Assembly: GCA_028571685.1 (NCBI GenBank)
Contig: CM053141.1
Coordinates: 50,590,333-50,654,332, forward strand
Source: Heterohyrax brucei
Lineage: Eukaryota; Chordata; Mammalia; Hyracoidea; Procaviidae
Direction: 5' to 3'
DNA length: 64,000 nt
Part shown: one piece after another, positions 47,036 to 59,891 of the stretch
Layout of the letters: each line of letters opens with the position of its first letter
Position numbering within the stretch: position 1 is the stretch's first letter
Program-made: the position numbers and the translations under genes
The notes under the pieces: model-generated
Told to the model about the DNA's origin: nothing
What the model saw: only the letters and a program-made list of their open reading frames with translations
Databases searched by the model: none

Positions 47036-48945
47036 ATGAGGCTCTTATGAGTTTTCTCTCCTTTATCCAGTTTAATATTCTAATGACTTTGATCTAGCAC
47101 CCATATATACTCTCCATACTCCTGATAGTACATATTATCTATATCCTTATGTGTGTTCTTGCAAAGTGCCTTTTCTCTGCTTTGTGATTAAGTAATTTTC
47201 TGATTATATTGTTATAATCAGGCTATACTGTGACTTGTCCCTAGTCATTGCCTTGGTGGCCAGGAGGGAGATGGATGGAAGACGCTAATTAGGGAAAGGA
47301 GTTGTGTTGACTTGGAAGGCAAAGGCCTTTGATCAATTTGGTAAGGGCAAGCTTTAGCTTTCAGTAGGAAAGAACTGGTCACTTACCCAGGCTGAGAGGG
47401 TTTGGGAAAATCTAGGAATCTATTGGTTTTTAGTACAATGAATGACATATATATGACCTGTGTATCTCCATTCCAAGCATCAGAGTCCTATTCCTTGCCA
47501 ACCAAGATCACGAGCTTGGCATACTAGTCTTACTGGGGTTTACATGTATCCTTCCTTAGAGGCTCAATACCCTTATAATTAAACATTGATCCAGATCCTT
47601 AATTTTTTCTGCTTTCCAGCTCCATGAGATATCACTTTATATGTTGTTTTTAAAAGGTCTCTGGCTTTCCTCGTTCTTCAAAATCTCTTTTAGATTTAGC
47701 TTGTCTTTATCCTTCATTTAATGATTTTCATAAGAAACCACAAGTTGGCAGTTCTTAAAATGACTTTCCACAACTCTTTCCATTGTTTGGTATCCCATCA
47801 TATCTCATTTCAGTACTACTTGATGTTTTGATAATTGCACTGTGGCAACAGTCCAAGACATCCTAGTGTTCTATCCTTCACCCTCCTTGGTAACTGGGCC
47901 AGAGGGTAATCCAGTTCCAAGATATGACTTTAGGGTTTGTTTCTTTTCCTTCTCCTAGTTATTTTCCCTTCAGGATACTGACTGTGAGACAGAGATTTGC
48001 ATGCGGAATATTTATTAGAGTGACATCTCAGGAACAAATCCCTAAGGAAGTGAGATACATAGGAAAGAGGAGAAAGTAAAGTGAATTTCCATGAACTTGA
48101 AATACAGGAAATCAATCCTATGGAGCTCTATGGCTGAAATGGCCCTTCAGAATGGTCCTGAATTGAGACAAATGGGCTGGACTTTTAAACTATACATCTA
48201 TAAATCATCTGATATTATCTGTACCTAGAAAGTGGTCATAATTTTTGGCAAGGTGACTTGGCCAACAGCAATTTCTAGAGCTGGACTTAATTCTAAACTA
48301 TCAGCAGTTAAAATTCCTAGGAGTTGGAGAAATGAATGCCTTGGACCTGGAAAGGTATTCCAGCGTGTGTAACACATTGTCCGTTAAAATGCAGATACAG
48401 AGCAATAAATGATGCCTACTGACTGTCATGTTTTTAACAAACAATGAATTATTTAGAGCTTTCTGGAGGAAGTAATACCCTTTTTAGGAAACAAATACCT
48501 TGCAAAAAATTCTAAGACAATTTATTACATGTGGAGTGCATAACTAGCTATGAACTAGTATTTTTTAAATAGATCTCATTTACAAACTGTGAAAAATTTT
48601 ATGTGAATGAAACTAAATTTAGTATCCATAGTGTAACCACTGAAGTCTTTATGTGGAAATTTATTTGGCTTATCATATAAACTTTAAAGTTCTTTATATG
48701 CTAAAAATGACAGCAAATAACAAACACATATGCATGAGATATTTGAAAATCTCAGAATATATTGATTCTAGGTGATAAAAAATGGCTGTGTGGCTTTACT
48801 AATATGCTTATTTCTGCACATTAGAGAGGCATCTGCACATATGGCTAATTTTTCATCTGTAAATTATGGGCCCATAAGTAAGTGAAATTAGAATAAACGT
48901 TTTGTTTCCCCTTGTTTTCATAATCCACCTTTGTATTTGTGCGCT
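47036..48945. other. No recognised feature
   Basis: About 1.9 kb, single-copy-looking. No repeat or coding stretch supported. Confidence 0.5.
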
Positions 48946-48946
48946 T

Positions 48947-48982
48947 GCACACACGCACTCACACACACACACACCACACGCA
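48947..48982. repeat. (CA)n microsatellite, interrupted
   Basis: GCACACACGCACTCACACAC and on to ACCACACGCACCCC. CpG-containing CA repeat. Confidence 0.85.
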
Positions 48983-50053
48983 CCCCTACCTCTTTGGTGC
49001 CACTAATAGCTAAGTAGATTTCCAGGTCAGAAACTGATTGATAAGTAGCAAAGAGGTCATCAGTACCAGAAAAGAGAAGAAAATTGGAGCAAAAAAGGAA
49101 TCAGTGATGGTTCTGATTATGATCTAAAATTAAGGCAATGTGTTGTTTTTGTCTAATCCCCTGTGAAAGTATAACTCAGCAATTTTTATTTTTCTTTTAA
49201 AGAAAGAACAAACTAACATAATTAGGTAGTAAGCAGTTGTTGATTTGTGGAACCAGAATGATGACAAAAAAGTGATTTTAAAAAACTGACATAGTATAAA
49301 AAGAAAAAAAAATTGAAATATCAAGTTAAATTAATTACAAAATTGGTTAAGCACCTGCAAGACAAGAAAATCGTAACCTTTAATGTCATCTTCTCGGCTG
49401 AACAAAAGAGAAAATCACTACATCCTACCAATTTGTGTAACTTAGCACCTAACTTTACACAGCTAAAAAATGTCAAGATGTACTCAGCAGTAAATGGTAT
49501 TTCAAAGAAAGTTTCAGATCCCAAGAGATAATGATTGGCTTTATTTGAAACCAGCTATAAGGAGGCTTATTACTGAGTTCCTGACTGGCAGATAGTAATC
49601 ACAAAGATTTAGGGAAATAAGCATCTCTGTTTTATAGCCTTACAATAATTGAATTTAGTTCCATAAAATATTAAAAGGTGATCTGTGGAGAAAAATCTTC
49701 ACTATTTATTAACTGTAGTGTATTCTTAAAAACAATAGGTTATTACCATTTTCTACTGTAATGATCTTTCCTATAGTTTTCAGTCTTCCGTATGTATACT
49801 GAATGAGAGTGAAAAACAAATTAACACTTTCTCTTTATTGCTTTATTAATGGAAAAGAAATGCACTTGATGAGATAAATCAATATTGTGTGGCTTATTTC
49901 TTGGGAAAGGTAACTTTGAAGAGCACCTTTTTGATATTCTCATGCTAGATAAAAGGAGTAGTTGAGTAGTTTAAATTTATGGTGTATTGGAACTAATTGA
50001 CTCTAAATAGAGACAGTTATTTAAACAAACAAATGGAAATACATATATTGGTG
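48983..50053. other. No recognised feature
   Basis: AT-rich stretch with no supported element. Two overlapping open frames near 49,313-49,531 on opposite strands show no known motif. Confidence 0.5.
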
Positions 50054-50097
50054 AAAAAAGATATACTGTTGAAATCATGTAACAGTATATCTTTTTT
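50054..50097. repeat. Perfect 17-bp inverted repeat (hairpin)
   Basis: AAAAAAGATATACTGTT (50,054-50,070), a 10-nt loop, then AACAGTATATCTTTTTT (50,081-50,097). Every base of the arms pairs. Confidence 0.9.
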
Positions 50098-50684
50098 TAA
50101 CACGATTAACATGATTTTAACACAAAAGTGAAAATAAAATTTTAACAACTGATTTCCTGAATAGTACATCCTAAATAAGATGTACTGGATAATTGTTAAG
50201 GCTCTTAAATTTGCAGTCATCTGAAGACTACAAAGCAATAAATTTCACCCTTGAATATTTTTAAGAGAAAATGTGTGATTTTTTTATTTCCTAAGATTAG
50301 TTAGAAGCAAAGGTGATGTCAGAAAAAGGAAATGTAGATAATTCAGTGATTCATTCTTATGAAAAATTAATAGTCCCCATGATGGCATTGTACAAGAAAT
50401 GGAATTGCTTAGCTTTTGTCCTGCAACTCCTTTTCCAGCAGTAAATAAAGATGTTAATCTGTTCAGATCTTCTTAAATAAGCAGAGATAGAAAGCTCACC
50501 TAAGCTAATTAAGCAAATTGATCACAAAAAAATGGTAAATGTGTTATTTAAGACAATGGATTTGGAAAGATTGAGCACTGACTATTTCTTTATATTAAAA
50601 AGGAGCCACTTAAAACTACGGGTATTTACTAGGGAAAAGACAGCCTCATTCACAAATGTGAGAATAACTGGATATTCATCTGCA
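50098..50684. other. No recognised feature
   Basis: AT-rich, no supported element. Confidence 0.5.
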
Positions 50685-52635
50685 AAAAATAAAACAAGAC
50701 CCATATCTTACACCATGCACAAAAACTAAGTCAAAATGGATCAAAGACCTAAATACTAAACTTAAAACAATACGTATCATCAAAACAAAAATATAGACAA
50801 TGCTTCATGCCCTAATACACAGTGTAAACCAACTACAAAATATTATTAGCAAAGCGCAAACAGTAGGATAGAAAATGTATGAATGAGGACTCCTGAAAGT
50901 GAAACACTTATGCTCATCCAAAGACTTCATCAGAAGAGTAAAAGGACTACCTACAGACTGAGAAAGAATTTTTGGCCATAATGAATCTGATCAGCATCTA
51001 GTTTCCCTAATCTACAAAATACTACAAAACCTCAACAAGAAAAAGTCAAATAACCCAATTAAAAATAGGCAAAGAATATAAACGAACATGCACAGAGAAG
51101 GCCAACAGATGCATGAGGAAATGTTCATAATCATTAGCCACCGGAGAAATCCAAATCAAAATTACAACAAGATACCATCTCGCCCTAACAAGACTGATAT
51201 TAATCCAAAAAACACAAAATAATAAATGTTGGAGAAGTTGTGAAGAGACTGAGACTCTTTTGCTCTTCTGGTGGGAATGTAAAATAGTACAACTACTTTA
51301 GAAATCAATCTGGTACTTTTTTGGAAGGCTGGAAATAGAAGTAACACATGATCCAGCAGTCTCAGTTTTTGAAATACATCCTAGAGAAATAAGGGTTGTC
51401 GCATGAGTAGATGCCTGCACATCGATGTTTATTGCAGCACTGCCCACAATAGCAAAAATATGGAATCAACCTAGGTGCCCATCAACAGATGAATGGATAA
51501 ATAAACCATGGTACATTCATACAACGGAACACTTTGCAATGAGAAAGAACAACGGAGATCTTAGAAAACATATGGTAACATGGAGTCATCTAGAAGACAT
51601 CATACTGGGTGAAATTTCTCATTTATATGGGACAACTATTATAGGCACTCAAGGTTTACAGAAGAAAATAATCTTCAGTGGTTACGAGGATTGAAAAGGA
51701 GGGAAAAGAGTATTCATAGATTAGATAGTAGACAGGAATTGGGTTAGGTGAAGGGAGTGGCAGCACATGGTAGAAGGGAGATTAGCACAGTAGGGCTACA
51801 CAAAATGCTAAAAGATTTTTTAAGTACAACCCAACATTTTGAAGGACAGAGTAGCAGACACAGGAGCCTGGGCACCATGTTTTCAGGGGACTTCTAGGCT
51901 AATCATCATAAATTTTTTTTTTTAAGAAAATGTTCTGTATACCACTTTGGTGAGTAGCACCCAGGATTTTAAAGGCTAGCAAGAGGCTGTCTAAGTAACA
52001 TAAATTGGTTCCTATCCATCTGGAGCACAGGAGAATGAAGGACATCAAAGCCATGAGGAAAATATAATCCCAGCAGACAGATGGTGCCATATGATCCAGA
52101 GACTACATTAGTATGAGATCAGAAGTAGAGGATGGTGCCTGGTCACCACCAATGACTGCCCTGACAGGGAGTGCAGTGTAAAGTCCTAGATGTAGTGGGA
52201 GAAAAATAGATATGCAGAACTAGAACTCTATTGAAAGACCACACTTTGGTGTCTCACCTGACTGGAGGGTCTCCTGAAGATGTTGACCCTGGACTCTGTT
52301 TTAGCCCAGAGCTGAAACCAGTACTAAAACCAAAGATTGGACTGGACTATAAGATACTGACTGATGGTGGTGAAGAATGTGCTTCTTGGCTTAAGTATAT
52401 ACAGGAGGCTGTCTGAGCAGCTCTTGTCCAGAGTCAAGATGAGAGGGTAGAGGGCGACAAGAGTGGGTTGAGTGGATACAGAAAGTACAGGGTGGAAAGG
52501 AGCGCTGTGCTGTCAAGGGCTTGGAGACTTGGGGGAGAGTAGTTGGAGTTACATAATGGTATGTACACAGTTTCATGAGGCAAATTGTTTGGACTGTACA
52601 CTTTCACTTAAAGCACAATAAAATATTTTTTTAAA
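50685..52635 (+). mobile_element. Older L1, 5'-truncated, ORF2 end and 3' UTR
   Basis: Begins within the ORF2 carboxy part (AAACAAGACCCATATCTTAC) and runs through the conserved ending at 51,425-51,694 (MFIAALPTIAKIWNQPRCPS, TDEWINKPWYIHTTEHFAMR) into a 3' UTR with ATGGTGCCTGGTCACC and ACTTTCACTTAAAGCACAAT, then AATAAA. More diverged from the two full-length copies than they are from each other, so an older insertion. Confidence 0.9.
51425..51694 (+). pseudogene. L1 ORF2 C-terminal fragment
   Basis: 89 codons open, the best-preserved piece of this L1: IAALPTIAKIWNQPRCPSTD, KPWYIHTTEHFAMRKNNGDL, VTWSHLEDIILGEISHLYGT. This is the very end of ORF2p after the Cys-rich motif. The upstream part is full of stops. 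Confidence 0.85.
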
Positions 52636-52811
52636 AAACTATTCTTTGACTAGGACATTTGCTTATTGAATTTAAAATGTGTTTATGCATAATTAACTGT
52701 TTGAAAGAGAAATAAGGATACAGAAATTTAATGCCTAAAAAGAGACGTTGCTACATAAATGTCAGAGATAAAGATGAAGTGCTGGTCATGTAGCACATCG
52801 CAATATTAAAA

Positions 52812-52973
52812 AATAAAATGTTGCTATCAAGTCAAGTCTGTCTCGTGGCAACCACAGAGGTCAGAGAAGAACTGCCCCCTAGAATTTCCAAGGAGTACCT
52901 GGCAGATTTGAACTGTTGACCTTTTGGTTAGCAGAGTTAGCAATTAACCCACTACGCCACCAAGGTTTCCAAT
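52812..52973 (-). mobile_element. AfroSINE
   Basis: Plus text TGTTGCTATCAAGTCAAGTC, GAAGAACTGCCCCCTAGAAT, CCTTTTGGTTAGCAGAGTTA and CTACGCCACCAAGGTTTCC. Near full length, reverse orientation. Confidence 0.9.
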
Positions 52974-52994
52974 TTCAATATTAAAGTAACACAA

Positions 52995-54280
52995 CTTACA
53001 GACAACAGAATGAAACACTGCCTGGTCTTATTCCACATTCACAATCATTTTTATGTTTAAGCCCATTGTTGTGTCCACTGTGTCAGTCCATCTCAGTGAG
53101 TGTTTTCCTCTTTTTCACTAACCCTCCACTTCACCAAGAATGATGTCCTTCTCCAGTGAACCTATCCTGCCTAACAGTGTGTCCAACATATGTAAGACGT
53201 AGTCTTGCCATCTTTGCCTCCAGGAGGACTCTGGTTATACTTCTTCTGGAACAGATCTGTTGTTCTTTCGGTGGTCCATGATACATTCAACATTCTTCTC
53301 CAACACCACAATTCAAAGGCATCAATTCTTCTTCTGTCTTCTTTGTTCATCGTCCAGGTTTTGTACACAAATGATGCAACTGAAAACACCATGGCTTGAA
53401 TCAGGCACACCCTAGTCTTCGAGGCGACGTCTTTACTTGCCAATACAGCAGATTTTCCTAATGCAATATATCATTTGATTCCTTGACTGCTGCTACCATG
53501 GGCCTTGACTGTGAACCCAGGTAAAATGAAATCCTTGAGAACCTCAATCTTTTCTCCATTTATGATGATGTTGCTTACTGGTCCAATTGTGAGGATTTTT
53601 GTTTTCTTGATGTTGAAATGTAATCCGTATTGAAGGTTGTGGGCCTTGATCTTCATTAAGTATTTCAAATGTTTTTCACTTCCAGCAAGTAAGGTGGTGT
53701 CGTCTACATGACACAGGTTATTAATGAGTCGTCCTCCACCCCAATGCCTCATTCTTCTTCATATAATCAAGCTACTTGGACTACTTGCTCTGCATACAGA
53801 TTAAAAAGGTATGGTGAAAGGATACAGCCCTGACACACACCTTTCTTTAAGCCATGCAGTTTCCCCTTGTTCTGTCCACACGGCTGCCTTTTTGGTGTTC
53901 TGGAATACCCATTCTCCACAATGTTAGCCATAATTTAATATGGTTCACACAATCGATGCCTTTGCATAGTCAGTGAAACATAAGAAAATATCTTTCTGGT
54001 ATTCTCCGCTTTAAGTTAAGATCTTCTGACATCAGCAATGATATCCCTGGTTCCATATTTTTTTCTGAATCTAGCTTGAATTGCTGGCAGTTGCTTGTTA
54101 ATGTACTGTTGCAGTCACTTCTGAATGACCTTCAACAAAATTTTATGTATGTGTTGTGTTAACAATATTGTTTGGCAATTTTCGCTTTCAGTTGGATCAC
54201 CTTTGGAGTGCACATAAATATGGATCTCTTCCAGTCAGTTGTCCAGGTAGCTGTCCTCCAAATTTACTGGAATACTTACA
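52995..54280 (-). mobile_element. RTE-type LINE (copy C)
   Basis: Minus-strand 3' half. The open piece at 53,171-53,443 gives the carboxy end of the RTE protein: MNKEDRRRIDAFELWCWRRM then LNVSWTTERTTD, the hallmark F-E-L-W-C-W-R-R block. The piece at 53,471-53,752 holds NLCHVDDTTLLAGSEKHLKY (RT active-site region, here HVDD) and LQYGLHFNIKKTKILTIG. Inactive. Confidence 0.88.
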
Positions 54281-54965
54281 AAGTATTTACAAACATATTT
54301 TTCCAATATTTTGCTTAAACAGCAATATATAGATCTTTTCTGTTTTATAGTTAATGAGCTTCTTACAGGCAACTAGAAGTGATTACTTAAAACAACCTTT
54401 CTGGTATTCTCGATTACTGTCACTAATATATTGGATTTCCACTAAATTTATTGTCTTCTTCACCACCCCATCTCCCAAGGGGGAAAAAAGAGAAACCCCT
54501 GGCTTCCAATTCTGTGGGAGTACTTCTGATTCAGCTAACGGTGAGCAAGGCAATTTAGAACAACCATTTTTATCAGAAAAATCATGAGAACTGAAAATGA
54601 TATTTTAAGACATACTTGAAGATACTGTAGATTTACAAAGATCATAAAAAATTTCCAGGCCAAGATGGAAGGTAGTCCATAAAGGTAAATTTGACTTTAA
54701 ATTGGCTTTTCACTTGGTGGAATTCCTTGACTCTAGAGTTAAGTCAAAGCCTAAAAGACTTCACAGAAATTTTGAAAAGCACTTTTTGGAGTCTTGTGGG
54801 AATAGGGGGCAGGTATTGGAGTTGGGAATCTAGAAAAGGTGGAGGGCTGGTTGAAACCACTTTGCTTTTGTTTAGGGCTTCTAAGATATGGGGATCATCT
54901 GGGAGGAAGTGAACTGTGAATAGACAGCCATCATGGACACTGTGACTAAGCTTTAAAAGTTTGTC
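54281..54965. other. No recognised feature
   Basis: Unassigned stretch. An open frame pair near 54,691-54,998 has no recognisable motif. Confidence 0.5.
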
Positions 54966-54970
54966 ATCTC

Positions 54971-55509
54971 TGTCATGGATTGAGTTGTGTCCCCCCAATA
55001 ATGTGGGCAGCAGTTTGGCTGGGCCGTGATCCCCACATTGTGTGACTGTCCTCCATTTTGTGATTGATTCTATAAATCTAATCTCTGCCTGTGATTAATA
55101 GATTAGATTATGTTAAAGAGGATTAGGGTGAGATTATAACAACCTTACTAAGGTAATTTCCGTGGAGCATGCTTTGCACCGTCTTTTATTGTGCAAGAGG
55201 TAGAAGGAAATGGAAGCAAGCAAAGAGTTGGAGACGTCATACCACCAAGAAAGAAGCACCCTGAGCAGAGTGTGTCCCTCAGTCCTTGAGACCTGAAGTT
55301 CCTAAGCCAAGATGCTCTCAGATCAGGGAAATACTGATGCAACACAGTGACCTTCCTCTAGAGCCAACAGAGAGAGAAAGACTTCTTCTGGAGCTGGTAG
55401 CCTGAATCTGGACCTGTAGCTTACTAGACTATATAAGAATAAACTTTTCTTTGTTAAAGCCATCTTCATGTGGTATTTCTGTTAGAGCAATACTAGATAA
55501 CTAAGAACA
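54971..55509 (+). mobile_element. MaLR-type solo LTR
   Basis: Starts TGTCATGGATTGAGTTGTGT and ends TAGATAACTAAGAACA, with an exact 5-bp duplication ATCTC at 54,966-54,970 and 55,510-55,514. Same family as 16,392-16,914. Non-coding fossil. Confidence 0.87.
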
Positions 55510-55639
55510 ATCTCTAAGTTGTTTTCGTGTGTTCACTAATGGGAAGTGCCACCAGTCATCTCAGGAAAAAGAAACAGAACTCTTCTCTGGAGGGATTAAT
55601 CTCATCTCTGACTTCAAATCATTTTTTGACATGTTTTTC

Positions 55640-56320
55640 ATTAGCAATGACAGTGACAGCACAAAAAAATAGGCAGACACATGAATAAAAATGACAAGGC
55701 GACAAAAAATAGATAATAGAATCAGTCCACAGAGGCTCTAATTATTGCAGTTATTAGATACATATACTTCACTTACTAAATCAAGGATGGGTTTTTTTAG
55801 AGAGAACTGAAACTGGAAAGAAATATGTGTAAAATACAGAATTAAAAAATTAAGAACTTTTTCAATGAGTGTAAACATCAAATTAGATACAGGTGGAGAG
55901 AGTTAGTGAACTGAACGAATGGCCTACTAGATATTATTCAAGTCACAGAGATCCAGAAGAACGAAAAACACCTCCACACTCAAAAGAAAATAAGAAACCC
56001 ATGAGACAAAATTTGCCTAGTTAGGAAGAGTGCTAAAATTAATAAACTCATGCTGAGGCACTGCAGGAAAAACTGAAAGAACGAACAAGTAGTCAATGTC
56101 AAAATAAGAAATACAATATCACAAAGGTCACTAAAAAGATAATAAGTGTTACCAACAACTTAATTCCAAAGAATTAAAAGTTGTAGATTATGTGGACACT
56201 TTCCAAGAGCAACACAAGTATTCAAATCTGATCCCCTCAAAAGACAGAAAATACAAATAGTGCTATAACCATTAAATAAACTAATCTCTAATCTAAAAAA
56301 TTCTTCAGAAGAAATTTAAA
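55640..56320 (+). mobile_element. Possible very old L1 fragment
   Basis: A-rich text with L1-like blocks: GGAGAGAGTTAGTGAACTGA (ORF1-like) and, further on, TTAAATAAACTAATCTCTAA with ATCTAAAAAATTCTTCAGAA (like the ORF2 region before the RT fingers). Diverged and collinear only in part; alignment to old mammalian L1 consensus sequences would decide. Confidence 0.35.
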
Positions 56321-56370
56321 TATTTTTTTAAATAATTTATTTTCTGTTGTTGTTGAGAATACACAGAGCA

Positions 56371-57305
56371 GGTGTTGTTGTTGGGTCCTATCAAGTCTGT
56401 TCCTAGTCACGTCAGCCCTATGCGTAATAGAAGGAAACATTTCCTGGTCCTCAGACATCCTCACAATTGTTGTGATGTTTGAGCCCGTTGTTGCAGTCAC
56501 TGTCAGTCTGTCTTGTTAAAGGTCTTCCTCTTGCCCACTGACCTTCTGCTTTACAAAGCATGATGTCTGTCTCCATGGTCCCTTCTGATAAGATGTCCAA
56601 AGCACATGAGACTGAGCCTCATTACCATACATTTCTCTTCCAAAGAGCACTCTGACTGTATTTCTTCCAAGACAGACTTATGACTCTTTTGGCAGCCCGC
56701 CGAATGTTCAATATTCCTCACCAACACCACAATGCAAAGTCATCAGTTCTTCTTCAGTCTTCCTTATTCATTGTCCAGTTTTCACGTACATATAAAGTGA
56801 CTGAAAAATATCAAGGCTTAGGTCAGGCACCTCTCAGTTCTGAAAGTGACATCTTGCTTTTCTAAAATTTTAAGGAGATCTTTTGCAGCAGAATTGCCTA
56901 GAGCAATATGTTGTTCCATTTCCTGATTGCTGCTTCCGCCAGCATTGACTGTGAATCCAAGTAAAACGAAATCGGTGACAATTTCAGTCATTTCTCCATT
57001 TATCATGATGTTATTGACTACTGGTCCAGTTATGAGGCAGTTTTTTCTTTCTGTTGGTCTGCAATTCATACTGAAGACTGCGGTCTGATCTTCAGCAATC
57101 AGTACTTCAAGTCCTCTTCACTTCAGCAAGTAAGTTTGTGTCATCTGCATGTCACAGGTTGCCCAGGGGTCTTCCACCAATCCTGATGTCACACTCTTCT
57201 TCATATATCCCAGTTTCTCAGATGATTTACTCAGCATGCAGACTGAATAATATGGGGAAAGAATGTAACCCTGGCACACACATTTCTTGACTTTAAACTA
57301 TAAAC
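56371..57305 (-). mobile_element. RTE-type LINE (copy D)
   Basis: Plus text GTTGTTGTTGGGTCCTATCA (reverse of the tail), GACCTTCTGCTTTACAAAGC, CACCACAATGCAAAGTCATC and CATTTCTCCATTTATCATGA. The open stretch 56,818-57,069 on the minus strand covers NNIMINGEMTEIVTDFVLLG. About 0.9 kb of the 3' side remains. Confidence 0.87.
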
Positions 57306-59828
57306 TATTACTCGCATAAGGATTATAACTTGACTTTTTTATTTTAATAAGTCTTTTTGTGTCTTTGATTCATTCATGACTTTTTCCTCATTCTAAGACT
57401 CTGCATAATGACATCTCTTTATTCTTTGAGCCATAGTTCAACACCTGAGTGTGTTTTAAAGGTCAATACACAATGTAAAAGTAGTTTCTTAGATTTAGCT
57501 TTCACAGTGTAAGTGTCCTAAGTCTGTTTTGTGCTCTCGGCATTCTATCAGCTCTATGTCAGCATCCTTTCCAGCTGCATGGACTCCTCTAACATCTGCT
57601 TTTGCTTGAGGTTGCATTCTCACCTCTGTTATTACAAATTACCATGGAGTTCCCTTTATTAATTACAAACATAAGTAACAAGAGTAATTACAAATATTTA
57701 ATGTTAAATTACATTTAGGAATGGACTATATCCCAAACTTGTACTGAGAAATTTATTTGAGCCATAATTTTTCACAGCATTCTTTACTCTGCCTCTCTGA
57801 AGAAAATGATTCTTTAACTTTTGATATAACCCAAACTAAGAGAATGCAAGACCATTCTGCTTTGTCTTTCTCAACTCAAATGCAAGCAACCAAGAAAAAT
57901 GGAACCTTATAAAGTGCTTTCTTAAGATTGTGACAGATACATGCATGTTTATATGGTAAGTGTGTTTGGGAGGGGGGAGGTGAAGTTTGTAGAAGACATA
58001 GCATTTTATTTCCAAAATAATGTATTACATTTAGATGAATTCTAAATAATGAAGCATTCCAATGCTGAATGCATGATTTATTTTACTTCTTTCTCACTTA
58101 CATCCTTAAGAAAAAAGAGCACAAGAAGGTCTTTCAATATCACATTCTAGGGCTTGTTAAAGCTCTGTACTTAAATCAGTTCTTGTTATTCTCAATTGAC
58201 TTTTATGACAAGCGATAAATCTAGTCTCTATGGTAAGCAGTGTGTTTCACATAAAGAAAGACTTTTCCAAATGCTTGAAACCATTTAGAAGAAGCAATGT
58301 GTAAGATTTTTACCTGTTTTGCCTCCATATTGGTTTGTAATTTTGAGCTGTTAATTCTAAACTGTCTAGAAATCTGTTGACAACATGTATCACCATCTGA
58401 TGTCAACATTTCCAATCCAATGAATAGATAGGAATGTGTGAAAATAAATTTGATATTAAAATAAAAAATCCTGCCATACCTGAATCTCTTAATTATTGAG
58501 ACAATAGAACATACTAAAAATTTGCACAGGTAATCATAACATCTTTTTTCAGTATTTCTAAATCAATAATGATATTTCCACATCTCTAATCATGTATATT
58601 CAAAATCATTTCTCCATTCCTACCTGTGAGAGTAAACTTTATATGCAAATGTTATGACTTTCTGATTGAAGTACACACGTTACAAGCTCTTCGGTTATTA
58701 GATAAGTGCACTCCTTGTTTTTTTTAGTAAGTGCTAAATGTGCTGCATCAAATTAGCTTTTAGACGTGTAAGAGGGTGACTCTAGGGGTCACTTAATTAG
58801 TGAAGACTCCTGTGTTCGACATCAATGAATTTTTTTTCTCTACAATGGAAAATGCGTATTTGGCTTTTAGCGAAGAACAACAAACTGAAGCTTAGATGTT
58901 GATATTCAGTAATTCAGTTTTCATCCAGGTTTCTAGCTCTGTTGGCAGGGTTGAAGAGGCCAAATTACTCGTCACATAAAAATTGCCCAGTTGGGATTTC
59001 ACCTAATGAAGGGTGAAGCCCTCAAAGATTTCTGAGTGACTGAAAAATGGCAGTGAAAAAGCTGTGGAACTATTTCTTTCAATTAATGGTATGTTTTATG
59101 GCCATCTGTTATGTCTTCTAGAGTTATTCTATATGAGTCTATTCTTTTCACTGCTTTTTAAAGAAAAATTTTGACTGTAATATTTCTTTAAATATTTAAA
59201 ACTTATCTTCAGTGAATTGCAATTAACTTCGGAGCCTGAGGATTATCTATGAGATGATTTCCATATTCTGTGCAGACAAATCCAATTACCTAAACAAATA
59301 CTTCCCAGTCACCTTCTAATTAAAGGTCCTTTTCTGGGTAGGAACTACTCGTTTTTATGAATTAAAAACCAGTAAAATCCATTATATGAATTATTGTTGC
59401 TGCTATTTGGAATATTTAAATCATTAGCATGGACCAAGCTAGGAATTAATGATACTCAGTTTATAATATGTTTAAAAACATCACATAAAATTCCCCCTAA
59501 CTTTAGACAAAGGTTCATAAATTTTTGTTATCATGGATTCTTTCAATCCTCTGATGAGACTATGGATTCCTTTAAGAAAATAAACTATAAAAGAAGGCAT
59601 AATGTATGAGAAAAACAATTACATTGACTACTTATCAAAATATTTTTAAAATGTTAGAATAAATGCACATACTGTGATACTAAAACATTAACAATATATA
59701 GCAAATGACAGTTGCTGTAAGTTTGAAGTACGATGAGCAAACATTATTTTACTATATCTGGAAAACTGAAATCTGTTATCAGTTATATGAGATTTCTAAT
59801 AGAAAAAAATCGTACAGATAAGTCTATT
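57306..59828. other. Non-repetitive stretch, candidate conserved non-coding DNA
   Basis: No repeat or gene recognised over 2.5 kb, the longest repeat-poor run near the right end. It contains an octamer ATGCAAAT (58,643-58,650), TAATTAG/AATTAG homeodomain-like cores, and the dyad GTGACTCTAGGGGTCAC (58,776-58,792). These short motifs occur by chance often; the regulatory idea is inference. Confidence 0.35.
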
Positions 59829-59846
59829 TCTCTCTCTCTCTTTTTG

Positions 59847-59884
<38 letters not shown>
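59829..59884. repeat. (TC)n / (GT)17 microsatellite
   Basis: A short TC run, a T-rich link, then seventeen uninterrupted GT units (59,851-59,884). It ends a few bases from the TA that starts the mariner derivative. Confidence 0.95.
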
Positions 59885-59886
<2 letters not shown>

Positions 59887-59891
59887 CTATA

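Noticed and set aside
54691-54998. Overlapping frames on both strands
   Set aside because: No motif, adjacent to a solo LTR, and likely chance in a GC-richer patch.
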